A stretch of DNA of 64,000 nucleotides from Plasmodium brasilianum (Eukaryota; Apicomplexa; Aconoidasida; Haemosporida; Plasmodiidae), in NCBI RefSeq assembly GCF_023973825.1, contig NC_090118.1, positions 186,001-250,000 on the forward strand, written 5' to 3'. The translations under genes and the position numbers were made by a program. Shown here one piece after another: positions 36,617-50,015 of the stretch. The notes under the pieces were generated by a model. It saw only the letters and a list, made by a program, of their open reading frames with translations, was not told where the DNA came from and made no database searches. Numbering within the stretch: the stretch's first letter is position 1; the number at the start of each line of letters is the position of its first letter.

Positions 36617-38075
36617 TATTATTATTATTATCGTTATAATCATTATCGTACCGTATGTTGTTGCTCGTATTGTTATATTCTCCTATATGCCTCTTTTTCA
36701 TAACTGTTGTTTCTTTCAGCTTGCCGCTAGCATTAAGATATTCGTTAGATTCATTTTGCGATGGATACGATAAACAGTTTGTGCTATTTGCAGAGTCCTG
36801 TCTTCCATGAATAATGTCCCCGTATATTTTACTATTGTCACTGACACCACTATTGTTAGCACCATTATTTGATTCCTCTAAAAAGGTAATGTTCTTATGA
36901 TAGTTGGTTCCTTTCGATAAATCTTCAACATTATTAATATTTAAATATTCTTGCTTTTTTTTTTCTTTTTTTTTTTGTTTTTCATACGATTCTATTTTCT
37001 TATTATATGTTATATTGTCATTGTTAGGTCCTCCTTCTGTAGTTTTGTTGAACTCTAACTGAACATTGTTTTTTATATTAAGTCTATCTTCATTTATTAC
37101 ATTTCTGTACCTATCACCTATATGATTTGGTAAATTTTGTTTACCATCTTTTTCGTTAAGGTGTACTGGGTATGCATCCAATTGATATGTATATCCCTCC
37201 CTAGATATTACTTCTTTTGGGGTACTAAAATTATCACTTATGTTATTACTACTTTTTATGTTAATTTGTCCTGTCGTATTACCATTTTCCATTACGTAAC
37301 TTTTGCCATAATTCATTTCCACTTGTGGTTCATTCATCTGATAATCATCATCCTTTAGCTTATTCCTTTCTTCATAATTATTTAAATAATGGTTCATATA
37401 TTTCTCCTTCAAATGAGTGTCATAGTAATTCATGTAATTGTTAAAAAAAGACGTTATCTTCGAAATACTTTCTTCTTTAATCTCTTTCATTTGTTTAAAA
37501 AAGTCATTTTTTTTAATTTCTGCATGTAATTTGTTTTTTTCCATAATAGCCTTTTCGGCATTTTGATGGTCATTAATATTGCTATTATAAGTGCTTCCAC
37601 GCGTGTTGCAACTCCAGTTCTCATTCCTCTTGCTACTACAACTGCTACTATGACTGCTATTATAGCTAATACTATTACCGCTACTGTTAACATTACCATA
37701 GTTACCACCGTTGCCGCTTCTAATCCTGCTAATGTATTCACACCTTTTGCTTGTTTCACTTAAAATGTGCTTCAAGTTCAATGTTTTATTTTTTTCCTTG
37801 AAGGGGTTAAAAGTTAATGCGCTTATATCTATCTTCTTATTTGTGTGGGCATTATTTAATAACGTTACCTCTTTCCTGCTACTATTCAATTCTTTTAACT
37901 CTATATCATATTTTTCTCTACATTCTTTTAAAATTAATTTTAATTTTTCCTTTGCATTTTTGTTTATTTCGTTATTAAATACATTCCCCTTTTTCAGTTC
38001 CTCTCCTTTCTTTAAAACATTTTGGTATAACCACAAATTGGGGTCTTCAAATTTTTTTATATTTACTCTGTTCAT
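33870..38075 (-). CDS. Bacterial-type translation initiation factor IF-2 (organellar)
   Basis: A 1401-residue GTPase that in bacteria and organelles brings initiator tRNA to the small subunit. All G motifs are visible: G1 GHVDHGKT (about residue 768), the IF-2 signature GGITQKLGAFEV, G3 DTPGHAVFKKIRQR, G4 NKID (about 872) and G5 SAK. The C-terminal third carries the IF-2 barrel domains, including the segment ITKGVGTFNMSELKYCEY and a final EIGDEIIAYKKV. The first 760 residues are a Plasmodium-type Asn/Ser/Lys-rich extension with a long Asn run (36520-36640). No signal peptide is seen at this start, so mitochondrial targeting, or an apicoplast leader on an unseen exon, cannot be decided. Single exon as read. 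Confidence 0.9.
36520..36640 (-). repeat. Asparagine-codon repeat in IF-2
   Basis: A run of mainly att/act triplets on the forward strand encodes Asn with occasional Ser in the N-terminal extension of IF-2. Confidence 0.9.
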
Positions 38076-39003
38076 GTTTTGCGTTCATCTTTCTGTTCTG
38101 TTAAGCTATTCTCATTTTGCTCTCACTCTGTTTCCACTCTTTGATTTTATTATATCCCTTTTTTTATTTTATTCTCACCGTGTTATGGTTCTATGCCTCT
38201 GACAATTCCTCTTGCAGTTACTCTATGAATATGTTCCATATATACTTTATGGTCTTTGTAATTCTATTCCTCCCCTTAATAATTACAGCTAAATTAATAT
38301 ACCTTATATATATATATACAAATAAAACTCCTAAATTTTAAGAAGACGAAAAATATGCTTACATAGAATTATATAAAAGTGATCTAAAATTTTGCGACTA
38401 TCGAAAAATGTAAAAGGGTATTACATACATATATGTATGTATATATGTATACATGTACAATCTTATGGCACATAATAATTTTATAACATTTTCATTTTCC
38501 GAATATTTATATATATATGGCAAAGTTTATCAGAGCAGCACAAATTTACGCATCCTCACAATGCCTTTGATATCATCAACTCGCTTTGTGCGTACATATA
38601 ATTATTTCGTTTTATTTTATTTTATTTTAATTTTTTTTTATCATATTTTATCTTATTTATTATTATTTTTTCTTTTCCCCAAACCCCGTCCTCGAAGGCA
38701 TTTAAAATTATACATAAATACATACATTCATACATACATAAATACATACATACATAAATACGTACATACATACATACATACATACATACATACATACATA
38801 CATACATACATACATACATACATACATACATACATACATACATACATACATACATACATACATACATACATACATACATACATAAATACATACATACATA
38901 CATACATACATAAATACATACATACATACATAAATACATAAATACATACGAGCATACATACATACGTGCATACATACATGAACGTATAAATATATTTATG
39001 TAC

Positions 39004-39035
<32 letters not shown>

Positions 39036-39484
39036 GTACAGCATTTATTCCTATGAAAAAAAATTCAAAAAATTTACTCTTTTTTGTTTTCTTTTCCGTA
39101 TAAGCATTTGTAAAATACCATTTTTGTTACCATTTTTTGCAGTAAAAAAAAAAAAAAAATAATGTATCCACATACTGTTAAAAAAAATGCATATATAATT
39201 TGAAGAAAATTAAAAAAAAAAGGGAAAACTCTACAAAAAAGTTCTTTCCCTTTTTCCCTCCATTTAGGATTATTGAGTAGGATCTTTTATATATATATTG
39301 TACAATACTTGCTTAACTTTAAATTGCAGTGTATATTAAATGATAATATATGTAGTACATAAAAAGTTAGCAAAAACTGTAGAAGAAAAAGTATACAAAC
39401 AGAATATAACTTAGGTGTAAAAAAACGATTTCTCTGTTTCTCTGTTGAAATATTTTATCAGTATAATTGTGTAAATAACGAAAA
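38076..39484. other. Divergent intergenic region between IF-2 and DBP10
   Basis: Shared upstream DNA of IF-2 (-) and DBP10 (+). It contains a pyrimidine-rich first 200 bases next to IF-2, the tetranucleotide array at 38715-38960, a (TA)n tract near 39005-39035 and A runs. No gene seen. Confidence 0.8.
38715..38960. repeat. (TACA)n tetranucleotide microsatellite, about 245 bp
   Basis: An almost uninterrupted run of tacatacatacata with a few taaata variants covers about 245 bases. It is open in several frames on both strands (Met-Tyr-Val-Cys and Thr-Tyr-Ile-His repeats), which are artefacts. It lies about 0.6-0.75 kb from each flanking start codon. Confidence 0.95.
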
Positions 39485-42400
39485 ATGAAAATTGGCAACA
39501 TTAAAAAGAATAAAAGTTTTACGAAAGGTCTCAATGGGATTCGGAATACCAGGAAGGGGGGGAAGAGAAGTACATCAAACAAAGGTATAATAAGAAAACG
39601 TGGAAAAACGAAAAATTCTAAATTACATAATATAAATGAGAAAAATAACAAAATGAAAACTGCTAAACGAGGTTTCATCTCAAAAAAAGGAGAAGTAACT
39701 AAAGACGAAAAGAAGATGATAATAAAAGGGAGCAAAAAAAATTCTGTTGTTTTGAATAGTGGTAAAAAAAATAAAGAGAAATGTAAATATTCCTCTCAAA
39801 ATGAAGAACAAAACAACCCTAAAAGGAGGTACGCATGGTTATTTGATAAAGTCAAAAAAAAAAAAAAGACCAAACGTTTGGAAGTGACAGCGTAAGTAGT
39901 AATGGTAGTAGTCGTCATAGCGGTAGTGAAGATCCAGGGGATACACCATCGAGTGAGGGGAAAAGGACAAAATACATAAATCAGAATACCAAAAAAAAAT
40001 TCGTTTTGTATAAGAAAAGGAAAAATAAGAAAAAAAATAAGGTAATTTTAAGTTGCTTTCAAAATTTAGGATTAAGTGAAAAAATGTGCAGAAGCATATC
40101 GAGTAACTTAAAGTATAACAGACCAACAGATATACAAAAATTATGTATACCTAAAATTTTAAATAGAAAAGATATAATATGTATAAGTAAAACAGGTTCA
40201 GGGAAATCACTTGTATACTTAAGTACATTAATAGATTTACTAGGGGAACACAGTAAATTTTTTGGCATAAGAGGAGTAATTATATTACCCACCAAAGAAT
40301 TGGTCATACAGATTTATAAATTGGCTAGAAAGATATGTATGAATTATTTTAATTTAAAGATAAATATAATTATAGGTGGTGTTAGTCTAATTAAACAATT
40401 TGATCTTTTAAAAGAAAATCTAGATATAGTAATATGTACCCCAGGAAGGTTAAGTTTCATTTTAGAAGAAACGAAATTAAGTTTAGAAAAAGTAGAGATA
40501 TTAATTATTGATGAAGCAGATAGATTATTAGAATTAAATTATTACAATGATATGAACAATATATATAAAAATTTGCACACATCTTTTAAACAAACATTAT
40601 TAATAAGTGCAACTTTACCAACTAATGTTGAGAATTATTTCAGATTAAAATTAAATAACCCAGAAGTTCTTTTTGTTAATTCAGATAATGTTATAAGTGA
40701 CCAATTAAAACTACATTTTTTATTTTGTAGATCTTATGAAAAATATGCTGTGCTTATTAAATTAATTTTTTTATGTAAAAATAAAAAATTAGGAAAAACG
40801 ATGATATTTTTTTGTACAAAATATCATATTTTATTTTTTAGTAAAATTTTTAATTATATTAAAATACCACATGCTACCTTGTATGGTAATTCAGATACAT
40901 CTTTTCGTATTCAGCAAATAAATAATTTTACAAGAAATAACAACATTCAATTCTTGTTAGTAACAGACTTAGCTTCAAGAGGTATTAACATTACCACTGT
41001 TCAGAATATTATTAATTATAATTTACCTTATTCTCCTAAATTGTTTATACACAGAGTTGGTAGAGCATGCAGAAATAATTTAACAGGCTATGGTATATCC
41101 TTGGTTACTTATCAGGATATTTTATATGCCTACGAGATTTGCTTTTTCATAGGAAAAAAGTTGAAGTTCTACAGGGGCGACGGTCAGTGTCCCCTCGGTG
41201 GGGAGGACTTTGTGAACCAAAAAGAGACAAACGAAGTAGGCCTTAGTGAAGCAGATGTAATGGTTCCAGACAAGAAAGACACGGTAGGCTTTAGTGAGAC
41301 GGTTGTAGTAGTCGCAGGAGAGACAGATGTAACAGTCCCATGCGAAACAGATGTAGCAGTTCCAGGCGAAACAGATATAATAGGTCTTAGTGAGACATAT
41401 TTAGTAGCCCCAGATGAGACAGATGTGGTAGTCCCAGATGAGACGGATGCGGTAGTCCCAGATGAGACGGATGCGGTAGTCCCAGATGAGACAGATGCGG
41501 TAATCCAGGGAGAGAGAGACGAAACAAAACCTGGGGAAGAGGACAACAAGAATCATGTCTACATAGGGGCACTAAATAACATTGGCGATTACATCGAATT
41601 TATTGACAATCTAAAAAAAGACGACAGCGAATTGGTATCACTAAATAAAAGTATGCAGGCATCATATAAACTTTACTACTCTATGAGACCGAAAGTTTCG
41701 AAATATGCAAGCACAAAATGTGTCAACAAAATTAAAAAAATTGGAGGGTTGTACAAGTTATGTTTGATATATCACCCGGATGAGCTTTATAGAAATACTT
41801 CGAACAATGAGAACGAATTAACTAACAAATATGAAAATTCAACCAATCTGACCCTTTTGAAGGGAGGTGGAAGTGTGTTCAATAACTTGATTAAGTTTCC
41901 AGAAAATTATAATAAGCAGGAAAGTACGCAAGAAATAAGTAATAATGAAAATGAAAATAATGAATATGTAAGAGACAAGCTTTTGAATGTACAGGGGGGA
42001 TCCCCTTCCCATTACAGAGAAAGTGAAAAAATGAACCACACTCATAAAGATGTTATTTCATTTTTGCACAATTTTCAAAATTCCAAAAGTAGTAATAGCA
42101 ATAGAAAAAGCAATATTAGCAGTAATGACAAAGCGAAAAGCATATCGGAAGTGGTTAAGGAAAAATTAAACAAGCTAAAGGAAAAGACGAAAAGGTACAA
42201 AAACAGAAAATACGATTCGATTTCAAATGATGTAAATGAACTGATGGACTCCTTTTCCTTTGGACTGTCGGCCGACGAATGCGATAATGAAACTTCGGAA
42301 AAATGGAAAAGTAATATACTATTTAATTGTGAAGAAAAATATGATATAAATAAGGAAGAGAAAAAGAAAGGAAAACTAAGCAAAAGAGCACTAAAAAAAA

Positions 42401-43233
42401 TGTTGAAAGGACAGAAGGGAGAAGCAGTTAGTAACACTATAGAGCAAGTAACCAGAAAAAAAGAAGAAATTTCCTTAGATGATATTTTAAAAAAAATAAA
42501 TCAAAAAAAAATGAAAACAGATACATCTGCTATGTTTGACTTAAAAACTCCTGGTTTTGATTTACTGCCCGATGAAGAAGATGAATTGAAGAAGCAAAGA
42601 TTTATTAAAAAACAGGTATGGGATAAAAAAAAAAAGAAATTTGTTCTAAGAGAGATAGATACTTTTCAAGGAAATGCAATTACAAGTATGGACAAAAACA
42701 ATGGAAAAAAAATTAACGTATCCACTGTCAACAATAATAATAGTGTAAAGAGTAGTACTGCTGTGGGAATTTATCAAAAATGGGTAAAGAGGACGAAAAA
42801 TAGAATCAATAATATTGGGGAGTTAGAAGAGGATAATAAAATCAGAGATCGCTTCAAAAGTAGACAAACAAAGAACAACGAAAAAAATGATAAAGAAAGG
42901 AATATAGAAATGTTAGAGCTAACGCACCCAGAAATTACAGAATCGTTATCTAAAAATATTAAACTAACTAAAAAACAACAAAGACTGTATAAAAAATACA
43001 TTACAGGAAAATACGACACTTCGACATCAAACATTCTTAATGCTCCTCAACTAAAGGAGAAAAAAAAAAAAAGCGTTTTACAAAATAAAATAAGAACAGA
43101 TAGGAATTTTAGAGTGAAATATGTACGAGCTCGAAAGAAAAAACACGAGCGAAAATTGAAGGAAAAATATAACTTAAAAAGTGCAAGGTCTAGGTCATTA
43201 GCTATTATAAAAAAGAAAAAAATAAGCAAATGA
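39485..43233 (+). CDS. DBP10: DEAD-box RNA helicase DBP10, frameshifted near the N-terminus
   Basis: A nucleolar ATP-dependent RNA helicase for 60S ribosome assembly. The frame from 39485 ends at 39895, while the frame that carries the helicase is open from before 39854. They cross in a 14-A run (39854-39867), and one extra A would give a single 1249-residue protein. Motifs in order: Q-motif region (FQNLGLSEKMCRSI), motif I SKTGSGKS, PTKELVIQI, TPGRL, DEAD in IIDEADRLLE, SAT in LISATLP, RGINI and HRVGRACR. The C-terminal part has the DBP10-specific segment (DLKTPGFDLLPDEEDELKK, then VWDKKKKKFV). Between them lies an acidic VPDETDAV repeat (41390-41510). The very basic first 125 residues suit a nucleolar protein. 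Nearest alternatives are other DEAD-box ribosome factors; the C-terminal domain favours DBP10. Confidence 0.87.
41395..41510 (+). repeat. 24-bp coding repeat (VVPDETDA) in DBP10
   Basis: About four near-identical copies of a 24-bp unit encode VVPDETDA, with more diverged copies upstream from about 41280. This acidic insert follows the helicase core. Confidence 0.85.
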
Positions 43234-43949
43234 AACCACGTTGAATACTCGACTCATTTTTTATTTTCTATAGTTTTTGCACCTTTGTACCTCTATACAC
43301 TTTTTGACCTTTTCTCCTATCCGATAAGTTAGGACACATGGGGGATGCTCCTAATTTTGTGTCATCTTGCAGATGTATGCTTGTTTGCATATGTGCACAA
43401 ATAAATATGTATGTACATGTGCATATATGTAAATCCTTACATGTTTGCTTGAATATACCTCCTCCATCGAAATACCTTGTATGTTCATTATAAATAAAAT
43501 GAAGAATGTTTACAAAAAAATTAGTTTGTTAAATTAAAACAAAAAAAATAGCACAAAAAAAAAAAAAAAAAAAAAGAACGTCTTATATTTTTTAATTTTT
43601 GCATATATGTATTTACTTAAAAAAATCATACAAAAAGGTGGGATACCCATATAAAAAGAATTACGCACACATAAATATATAAACATAAATGTATATGTAA
43701 ATATATAGATATACACACATATATATATATATATACCCACCCATACTTGTATAATGCACGAAATCCACTGACATGGATGCATTTCCATTTTCGTACTTTA
43801 ACTAAGATTATGATTTAGTAAAGAAAATTTTAAATTTCCACATTCTGAGGATATGTTAAAAAAAAGATTAATGCACCTTTTTGCAACCGTTCCTTGCCTT
43901 CAATTTCCCCTTCTCGATCAGGTCCTCCTTTTAATCAACAATTTAAATA
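43234..43949. other. Convergent intergenic region
   Basis: The 3' flanks of DBP10 (+) and the coiled-coil gene (-). It holds an A run (about 43556-43575) and (TA)n tracts. No gene seen. Confidence 0.8.
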
Positions 43950-46830
43950 CTACTTTTTAGTATTTTTCAAATAATTCTGTAAGTTGCTTATTTTCTTATC
44001 GATGTCATTAAAGGAGATATTCAACATATTGGTGTCTCTTAAAGGCTTACTGCTAATTTTATATTTCATATCCTTTTTCTCACACCTCGATTTTTCGTTA
44101 TCCTTGTTATCATTACCGCTTCTGCCGCTACAAGTCCGGCTTCTACTGCTTCGTCTGCTTCCAGAACCACCGCTCCTCCTACTACTACTACCACTGCTAC
44201 TAGTACTACCAAAGGGCATGTCACAATATCCGTTTGGCTTCGTCATTAATTTGTTATTTCTATTTTTCAGCTCTTCTAGTTCTTTTTTAAAATTTTCTTT
44301 TATATCTGAATCTATATATTTTTTAAAATTTTGCAAGTTAGTTTGCTTTTTTTTGATGTCTTCTTTATCTAAATGCACTCTACGCGATGGCATGAGGTTT
44401 GAAGTGTTACCCGAAGTTTTAACCACTTTTTTTTCTTCCTTCTTTTTTAAGAGAGTTCTATTAATTTTTTCCTTAACGCTTGTTCGTTCTAATGGTATAT
44501 CTTCTTTATTAAGAGAAATGACTGTATTTTTTTTTTTTTTCGCTGATTGTCTAAATATGTTTTAATTCTTTTAATAGAATCAACATTTTCGTACGATTCT
44601 GCGTTATCGCTATCATTTTGTGTTTCCTCTATTAAATTAGCATCATTGCTATGTCCTTGCTCTAACCCGTTAGTAGTTCTGTTTGTCCCTTTTTTCTGTT
44701 TGCACTTGATCCCTTTCTTTTCATTTTTTAAGTTAGCACTTTTTGATTTATTCCCCTTGGATGTGTTATCATCACAAATGGAAAGAATATCCGCAGCTTC
44801 GTTTCGTGGAGTCTTATCACTCCCCTCGATGATGATGCGTTCACCTACGTTTCTGTTACTGTAACCACTGCTGCTGTTTTTGCTTCTGCATCTGTTTGTA
44901 TTTCTTCTTCCGATTCTGCTACCGCCTATGCTTGTATTCCTGGTAGCATTATTTAAGGGGTTCATTTTATGGGCATATGGAGATGAGTATTTTTTTCTCA
45001 GAATTCTTTCATGGTGCGCATAATCATACAAATCGCATTTATAGCTCTTTTTTGAATCTTTAATACTCAAATTATTTAATTTCATTTTGTTCGTATAACA
45101 ATTCTGAGTAATGTTATTCGAGCTAATATTATCGTTGTAAGAAAGCTTTCTCAATAATAAGGCACTTGGTGGGTATTGTTGACTCTTTGCAGATAGTATA
45201 CTCTGCTTGGAATTATGGTAATTTTTAATATCTTTTGCAATTGTACTATTAATTTGATTAGACATATTACGTATATTTTTATTATTAGAAATAAGATGCT
45301 TTTTTAAATCAAATTTAAATGTTGATGAAAAACTTCTATTCGAGAAAAGATGATTTTTTCCCCTAACTTTACGTCCTTCATAATTCGATTCTACATTATT
45401 TATGTAACTATTACTATGAGGAAAATTGTTATTATCGCTATGTTTGAGTGTATTCTTATGTCTATTTCTGCTTTCATACCCATTTATACTTCCATATGCA
45501 TTTGTGCTTCCATGCTCATTTGTGCTTCCATGCTCAATTCTGCTTCCATACCCATTTCTGCTTCCATACCAATTTTTGCTTCCATACCAATTTTTGCTTC
45601 CATTCCCATTTATATTTTCATTCCTATTATTATAATGATACATGGAATTATTAGTAGAACACGTCCTTCCAATCGGCTTTATTGTATGTATTATTTTTTT
45701 ATCGCTATTTCGTTTATTTGATTGGCTTAACGGAATAAAATTCGGAGCGCTCTTTCTTTTGCTATTATGTATACTGTCATTAATACTTCTAATAGAAAAA
45801 CATCCCAATTTGTTTTCACAAAAATTATTTTTATAAAGACTACTACTGTTGTTATCATAAGTAAATGCATTTTTTTTAATACTTCCTCGAGAATTCTTAT
45901 GCCTACTGTTATTGCTACCTGTACAATTATATTGTAGTGACCTCAAGTCATTGTCAAAACCTCTTAATGAGAAATCACTTGGACCTTTTGAAGGGCAATT
46001 TCTTTGATGCCTTTTTAAAATTTTATCACTTTCTATTACATTTTTTAGTCTTACAATTTTTCTTCTTAAATATTTAATCTCTATTATAAAATTCATTTCT
46101 TTTACTTTATAATTTTTTATTTCTTTTCTCAATTTACAAATATATGCTTTCAGTTGATCCTTTTTCAAATATCTTATTTCGTTATAATATTTATTAAATT
46201 CTTCCCCCTCTGAACTCACATTACATGAGGTTATATCATACAAGCTCTTCTCTTTCTTTCTGTACCCTAGCTACAAGCGAAAATAAAAAAAAAAAAAATA
46301 TATATATATATATACGTACATATATATACAATGCACGCAGGCGTATTATCACTGCGCTTTTATTGCACAGCGCAATAATATGGTTGAACAAATGAGCTAT
46401 TTTCCGCACAGTTTAATGACGCATAGTAGGTGAAAGAGTAGCAAAAAAAAGAAAAAATACACAAATAACTCATCAGCATAATTGTAAGAGGAAACACCGC
46501 ATATATATACGCACATGTGTATGTGTATATATATATGTATATTTAATAGCACATAGGAATACACGTACACCATGTATATATATCTACGTAAGTATAAAAA
46601 CAAGTACACCCTCCTTTGCATAATTCAAAAACCAATTTCAGCAAAAAAAGGAACGGCCATTCCTAACCTCATCTCTCATCTGTCTGAATAGTTCTTTAGC
46701 TGATCCCTTCAAAAATGGAAAAAAAGAAAAAAGTAAAATTTAAACATTAACACAACACGCGAATCATTATTTTTCATTTAAATACAGTAATATGTTATCC
46801 TTTCTGCGATTTTACCTTAACTGTGTTCAT
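43950..46830 (-). CDS. Basic coiled-coil protein of unknown function (three exons, one frameshift)
   Basis: The main exon (43950-46270) contains two frames that cross at a 14-A run (forward T run 44527-44540); one extra A makes a single frame. Upstream, two short exons join in phase 0: 46668-46706 (GSAKELFRQMRDE; acceptor ttttgaag, donor GTTAGG) and 46816-46830 (MNTVK; donor GTAAAA). The main exon starts after acceptor cgcttgtag. The model gives 791 residues. Residues about 25-95 form a strong basic coiled coil (KDQLKAYICKLRKEIKNYKV; IIEIKYLRRKIVRLKNVI). The rest is Asn/Ser/Lys/Arg-rich, with a YGSKNW repeat, an SRRSGGSGSRRSSRSR stretch and a second short coiled coil (IKENFKKELEELKNRNNK). I do not recognise a family; a cytoskeletal or centriolar-plaque role would suit the composition but is a guess. 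Confidence 0.68.
45485..45625 (-). repeat. 18-bp coding repeat (YGSKNW-type)
   Basis: About eight diverged 18-bp units encode YGSKNW, YGSRNG, HGSTNE, YGSING and similar in the coiled-coil gene. Confidence 0.85.
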
Positions 46831-47211
46831 TTTTATCTAACAGTCCAAAAATTAAAACAAACACGTACTTGATATCTGAGCTGCATCATAGAAAATCGCT
46901 CAATTTATTATTGACGGATGTGTATTTGTTTTAATTGTACCTTTGTTATTTACTTATAACTTGATAGTTAATATCTGCCATAAAAAAGTGGAGAGAAAAA
47001 AGCATAAAAAAAAAAAAAAAAAAAAATTAGTATGTACTAGTAACACAATGTATATTTTAAATATATTTATTTAAAATATCTTTTCATTAAAAACAAAAAA
47101 AATATAAAAAAAAAAAAAAGAAAGTTCCATTTTTTTTTAAATTGAAATGTCTTATTTTGAAAAACCTTCAATTGTGTATTTTGAAAGTTTATTCAATTAT
47201 GAATGTATACA

Positions 47212-47242
<31 letters not shown>

Positions 47243-50015
47243 TCTTTATTTTTATCTAGCACTGTGCTCACATTTGCATGCGTCAAACGATTGTGTCCTT
47301 TTTGAAAAAACAGAAAAAATAAAAAAAATAAAATAGTAGTAAAATTGCAGAGGAAGCCTTGATGGAACATTGATACGTCTAATTGAACATTTACTCTAAT
47401 TTATTTTATTATTATATTATATTATATTTTTTTTTTTTTTCTCAAGTTGCTTTTTTATTCTATTTATTACAGAAATTTCCTCAATAGAAGACTAATTTGA
47501 GCTCGTGACAGTAACAAGGCTACTAATTGTATAAGCAAAATTGAAATAAAAAATGAAGCTCTTTGACAAAGTGTAATCTTCATATTAGAAGAAAAAAGAA
47601 TAAAAACATGTTAAAATATAAAAAAAAAAGTAATTTAATATAAAAACATATAATATATATAGCTTAACACATAACACATCAACGCTAATTTTATAGGAAC
47701 TATAAGAAAAAAAAGATGTACGAATAATAGTAAAAATAAAAAAAAGAAAAAAAGAAATTTTTTTGATTCTCTTATTATTGTTTTCTAATTTATCATAGTA
47801 ACATTCACCTATATTACACTAGCTTTAACCTTTTATTATACATTGTGTACAAAATATAAAAAAAAAAAATGTAAAAACATGATTTAAAATTTTTCCCTTT
47901 TATTATTATCTTTTCTTTTTGTACGTTCTCGGATTATTCCATTTAATAGCTATAGGAACAAAAATATAATGTACTTTTACACAACCTGCCACAGCATAAA
48001 ATTTTGCTGTGTTAATAACCTAGAATTATCTTAAAATATTTTCATAAAAACAGTTGGAACCCTTATAAAAAATTAAGGCAAAAAATGTATTCACACAAAA
48101 CAGTAGCACGGCTGACAATATACATGCATAAAAAATGGCTCATTTTTTATTTTATTATAAGGAGGAATAACGATTTATTCTTCAAAAAATAAAAAAATAT
48201 TCTAAGGGGTTTTCACTGAATGCCGTTATACTTAGTCCTGTTAAAAAATGAAATAAAAAAAATATATATGCATACTAGCATACATATATATATATATATG
48301 TATTCATATGCAACTGCCCCTTATATCTTAATTATTTAAGTAATTTTTTATATTCGAAAAGAAATATGTACTTTACACATTATATTTAATCATCCATAAA
48401 ATAATACATACTGCTAATATTAATATAGTCATTACATAACTGCTGACTTAAGTATAACAGTTATCTACTTTTTCATACACATTTACACATATATATATAT
48501 ACATACATTACATATATATATGTATATGTGAAAGTATAGCATATACATTTACTTGTTGAGAGCTAACTTTTCTTCGGGGCTTTAATTTTTTTCACTTAAT
48601 AAAATTAAGTAAATTAAAATAATTGAGAATATTCATGCAGTACTATTTTTATTTTTATATGTAGTGCACAATTTTATACATCAAGGATTGTTTTATGTTC
48701 AGTATATTCTTAATGGTATATAGTACTGCAAAAAGCAAGCTTGGAAGCTTCGTTTATATATATGTATATATATATATATCTATATTCATATTTTTTTGCA
48801 ATGTTACATATACCTCGTTCAACTAATTCATTACCAATTTTATAAGTATATTAGAACTCCTCTCCTCCGTATTAAGGTTCACCCCTTAAAACTCTATATG
48901 CTATTAAATTTTGAAAAAAAGGTATGAGAAAATTTTTTTTTTTTTTGAAATATAGTAAAAACTTTTTACTATCATAAAATATATATTTTTACAAGGGGAT
49001 GTAAAAATAAAAAAATAGGGGCAGTTCATATTATGTACTTATAATTCAAATGAAGAAAATACAAGTTAAAAATATTAAATTTAGCCTTAGTAGAATTATC
49101 CTCTACTGCTGTTTTTACTTTGTTTAAGTTATAACTAAAAATAAAGTCAATAAATATATGTATTTATTCGTGTATTTATAATGTACACATGTATATTTTA
49201 ATTTATATACCAGCTCTTAAAAAAAAAAAAAAACAGCATTTATGTATGTATATTATATATTATAATATGCTGTAATATATTTTTTTTTATGATTTGAATT
49301 TATTTGATGATACTTATTACATATTTAGTAGTGATATAAAATAAAAATAAAATACCAAAAAAAAAAAAATAAACATTAAGGGCTTAAAACATTAAAAATA
49401 GTATTTTTGTTTTATTTAATTTCTTATATATATTTTTTTTCCTGCCATTTTTATTTTATCAAGTGAGATAAATTATAAAGAATATAAAGAATATAAAGAA
49501 GCGAAATTACATTATTATAACAAAGTGAATTATTATACATATATATATGTATAATGCTATAAGGATGTATAGAAAAATATGACAAAGATATATGCTTGTA
49601 CATGTATAAATTTGCATGGCACAAGAACATATATCGCATACCACATTTTCACACATAAATAATATAACGTGCATTTATACATATATTATATCTATATATA
49701 TATATCAACATATACGAGACTCGTTGCATATATATATACATGTTGTAAGTTTCTAAATATTTATTTATGCTTACGTTTTAGTACATTTCCATGTTAACTA
49801 TATTATATACCTATATTAAAATCAGCATGTTTATATATTATATTTTCTTCGAAATATTTACTTTTGTGAACCAGTGACTCCTTTCTTCCGCATTAAATTA
49901 CACTGTAACACATATATACATACATAAATACATGCAAACACATATACCATTTATAAAATTAACAAATTAATCTTTATAGGCACTTTTGTCGAATATATTT
50001 ATAAATATTTAAATT
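46831..50015. other. Divergent intergenic region upstream of RACK1
   Basis: A 3.1-kb stretch, the longest without a gene call. It contains many A/T runs, several (TA)n tracts and no open frame with recognisable features. It presumably holds the promoters of RACK1 and the coiled-coil gene; no individual element can be named. An ATG ATG with a GTACGT donor at 46869-46889 could extend the coiled-coil gene, but would need a 32-base intron. Confidence 0.7.

Noticed and set aside
36402..36773. Ile/Thr- and Tyr-repeat frames antisense to IF-2
   Set aside because: Complement of the Asn-codon repeat in the IF-2 N-terminal extension.
38453..39044. Frames made of Met-Tyr-Val-Cys or Thr-Tyr-Ile-His repeats on both strands
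   Set aside because: Translations of a tetranucleotide microsatellite, open in several frames at once.
46869..46889. Extra first exon MMQLRYQ for the coiled-coil gene
   Set aside because: It would need a 32-base intron, shorter than introns normally seen in Plasmodium; the ATG at 46830 is sufficient.
46831..50015. Search for tRNA, snRNA or rRNA-like segments in the longest gap
   Set aside because: I saw no cloverleaf-like G+C-rich segment, no B box and no spliceosomal RNA signature; a covariance-model search would be needed to be sure.
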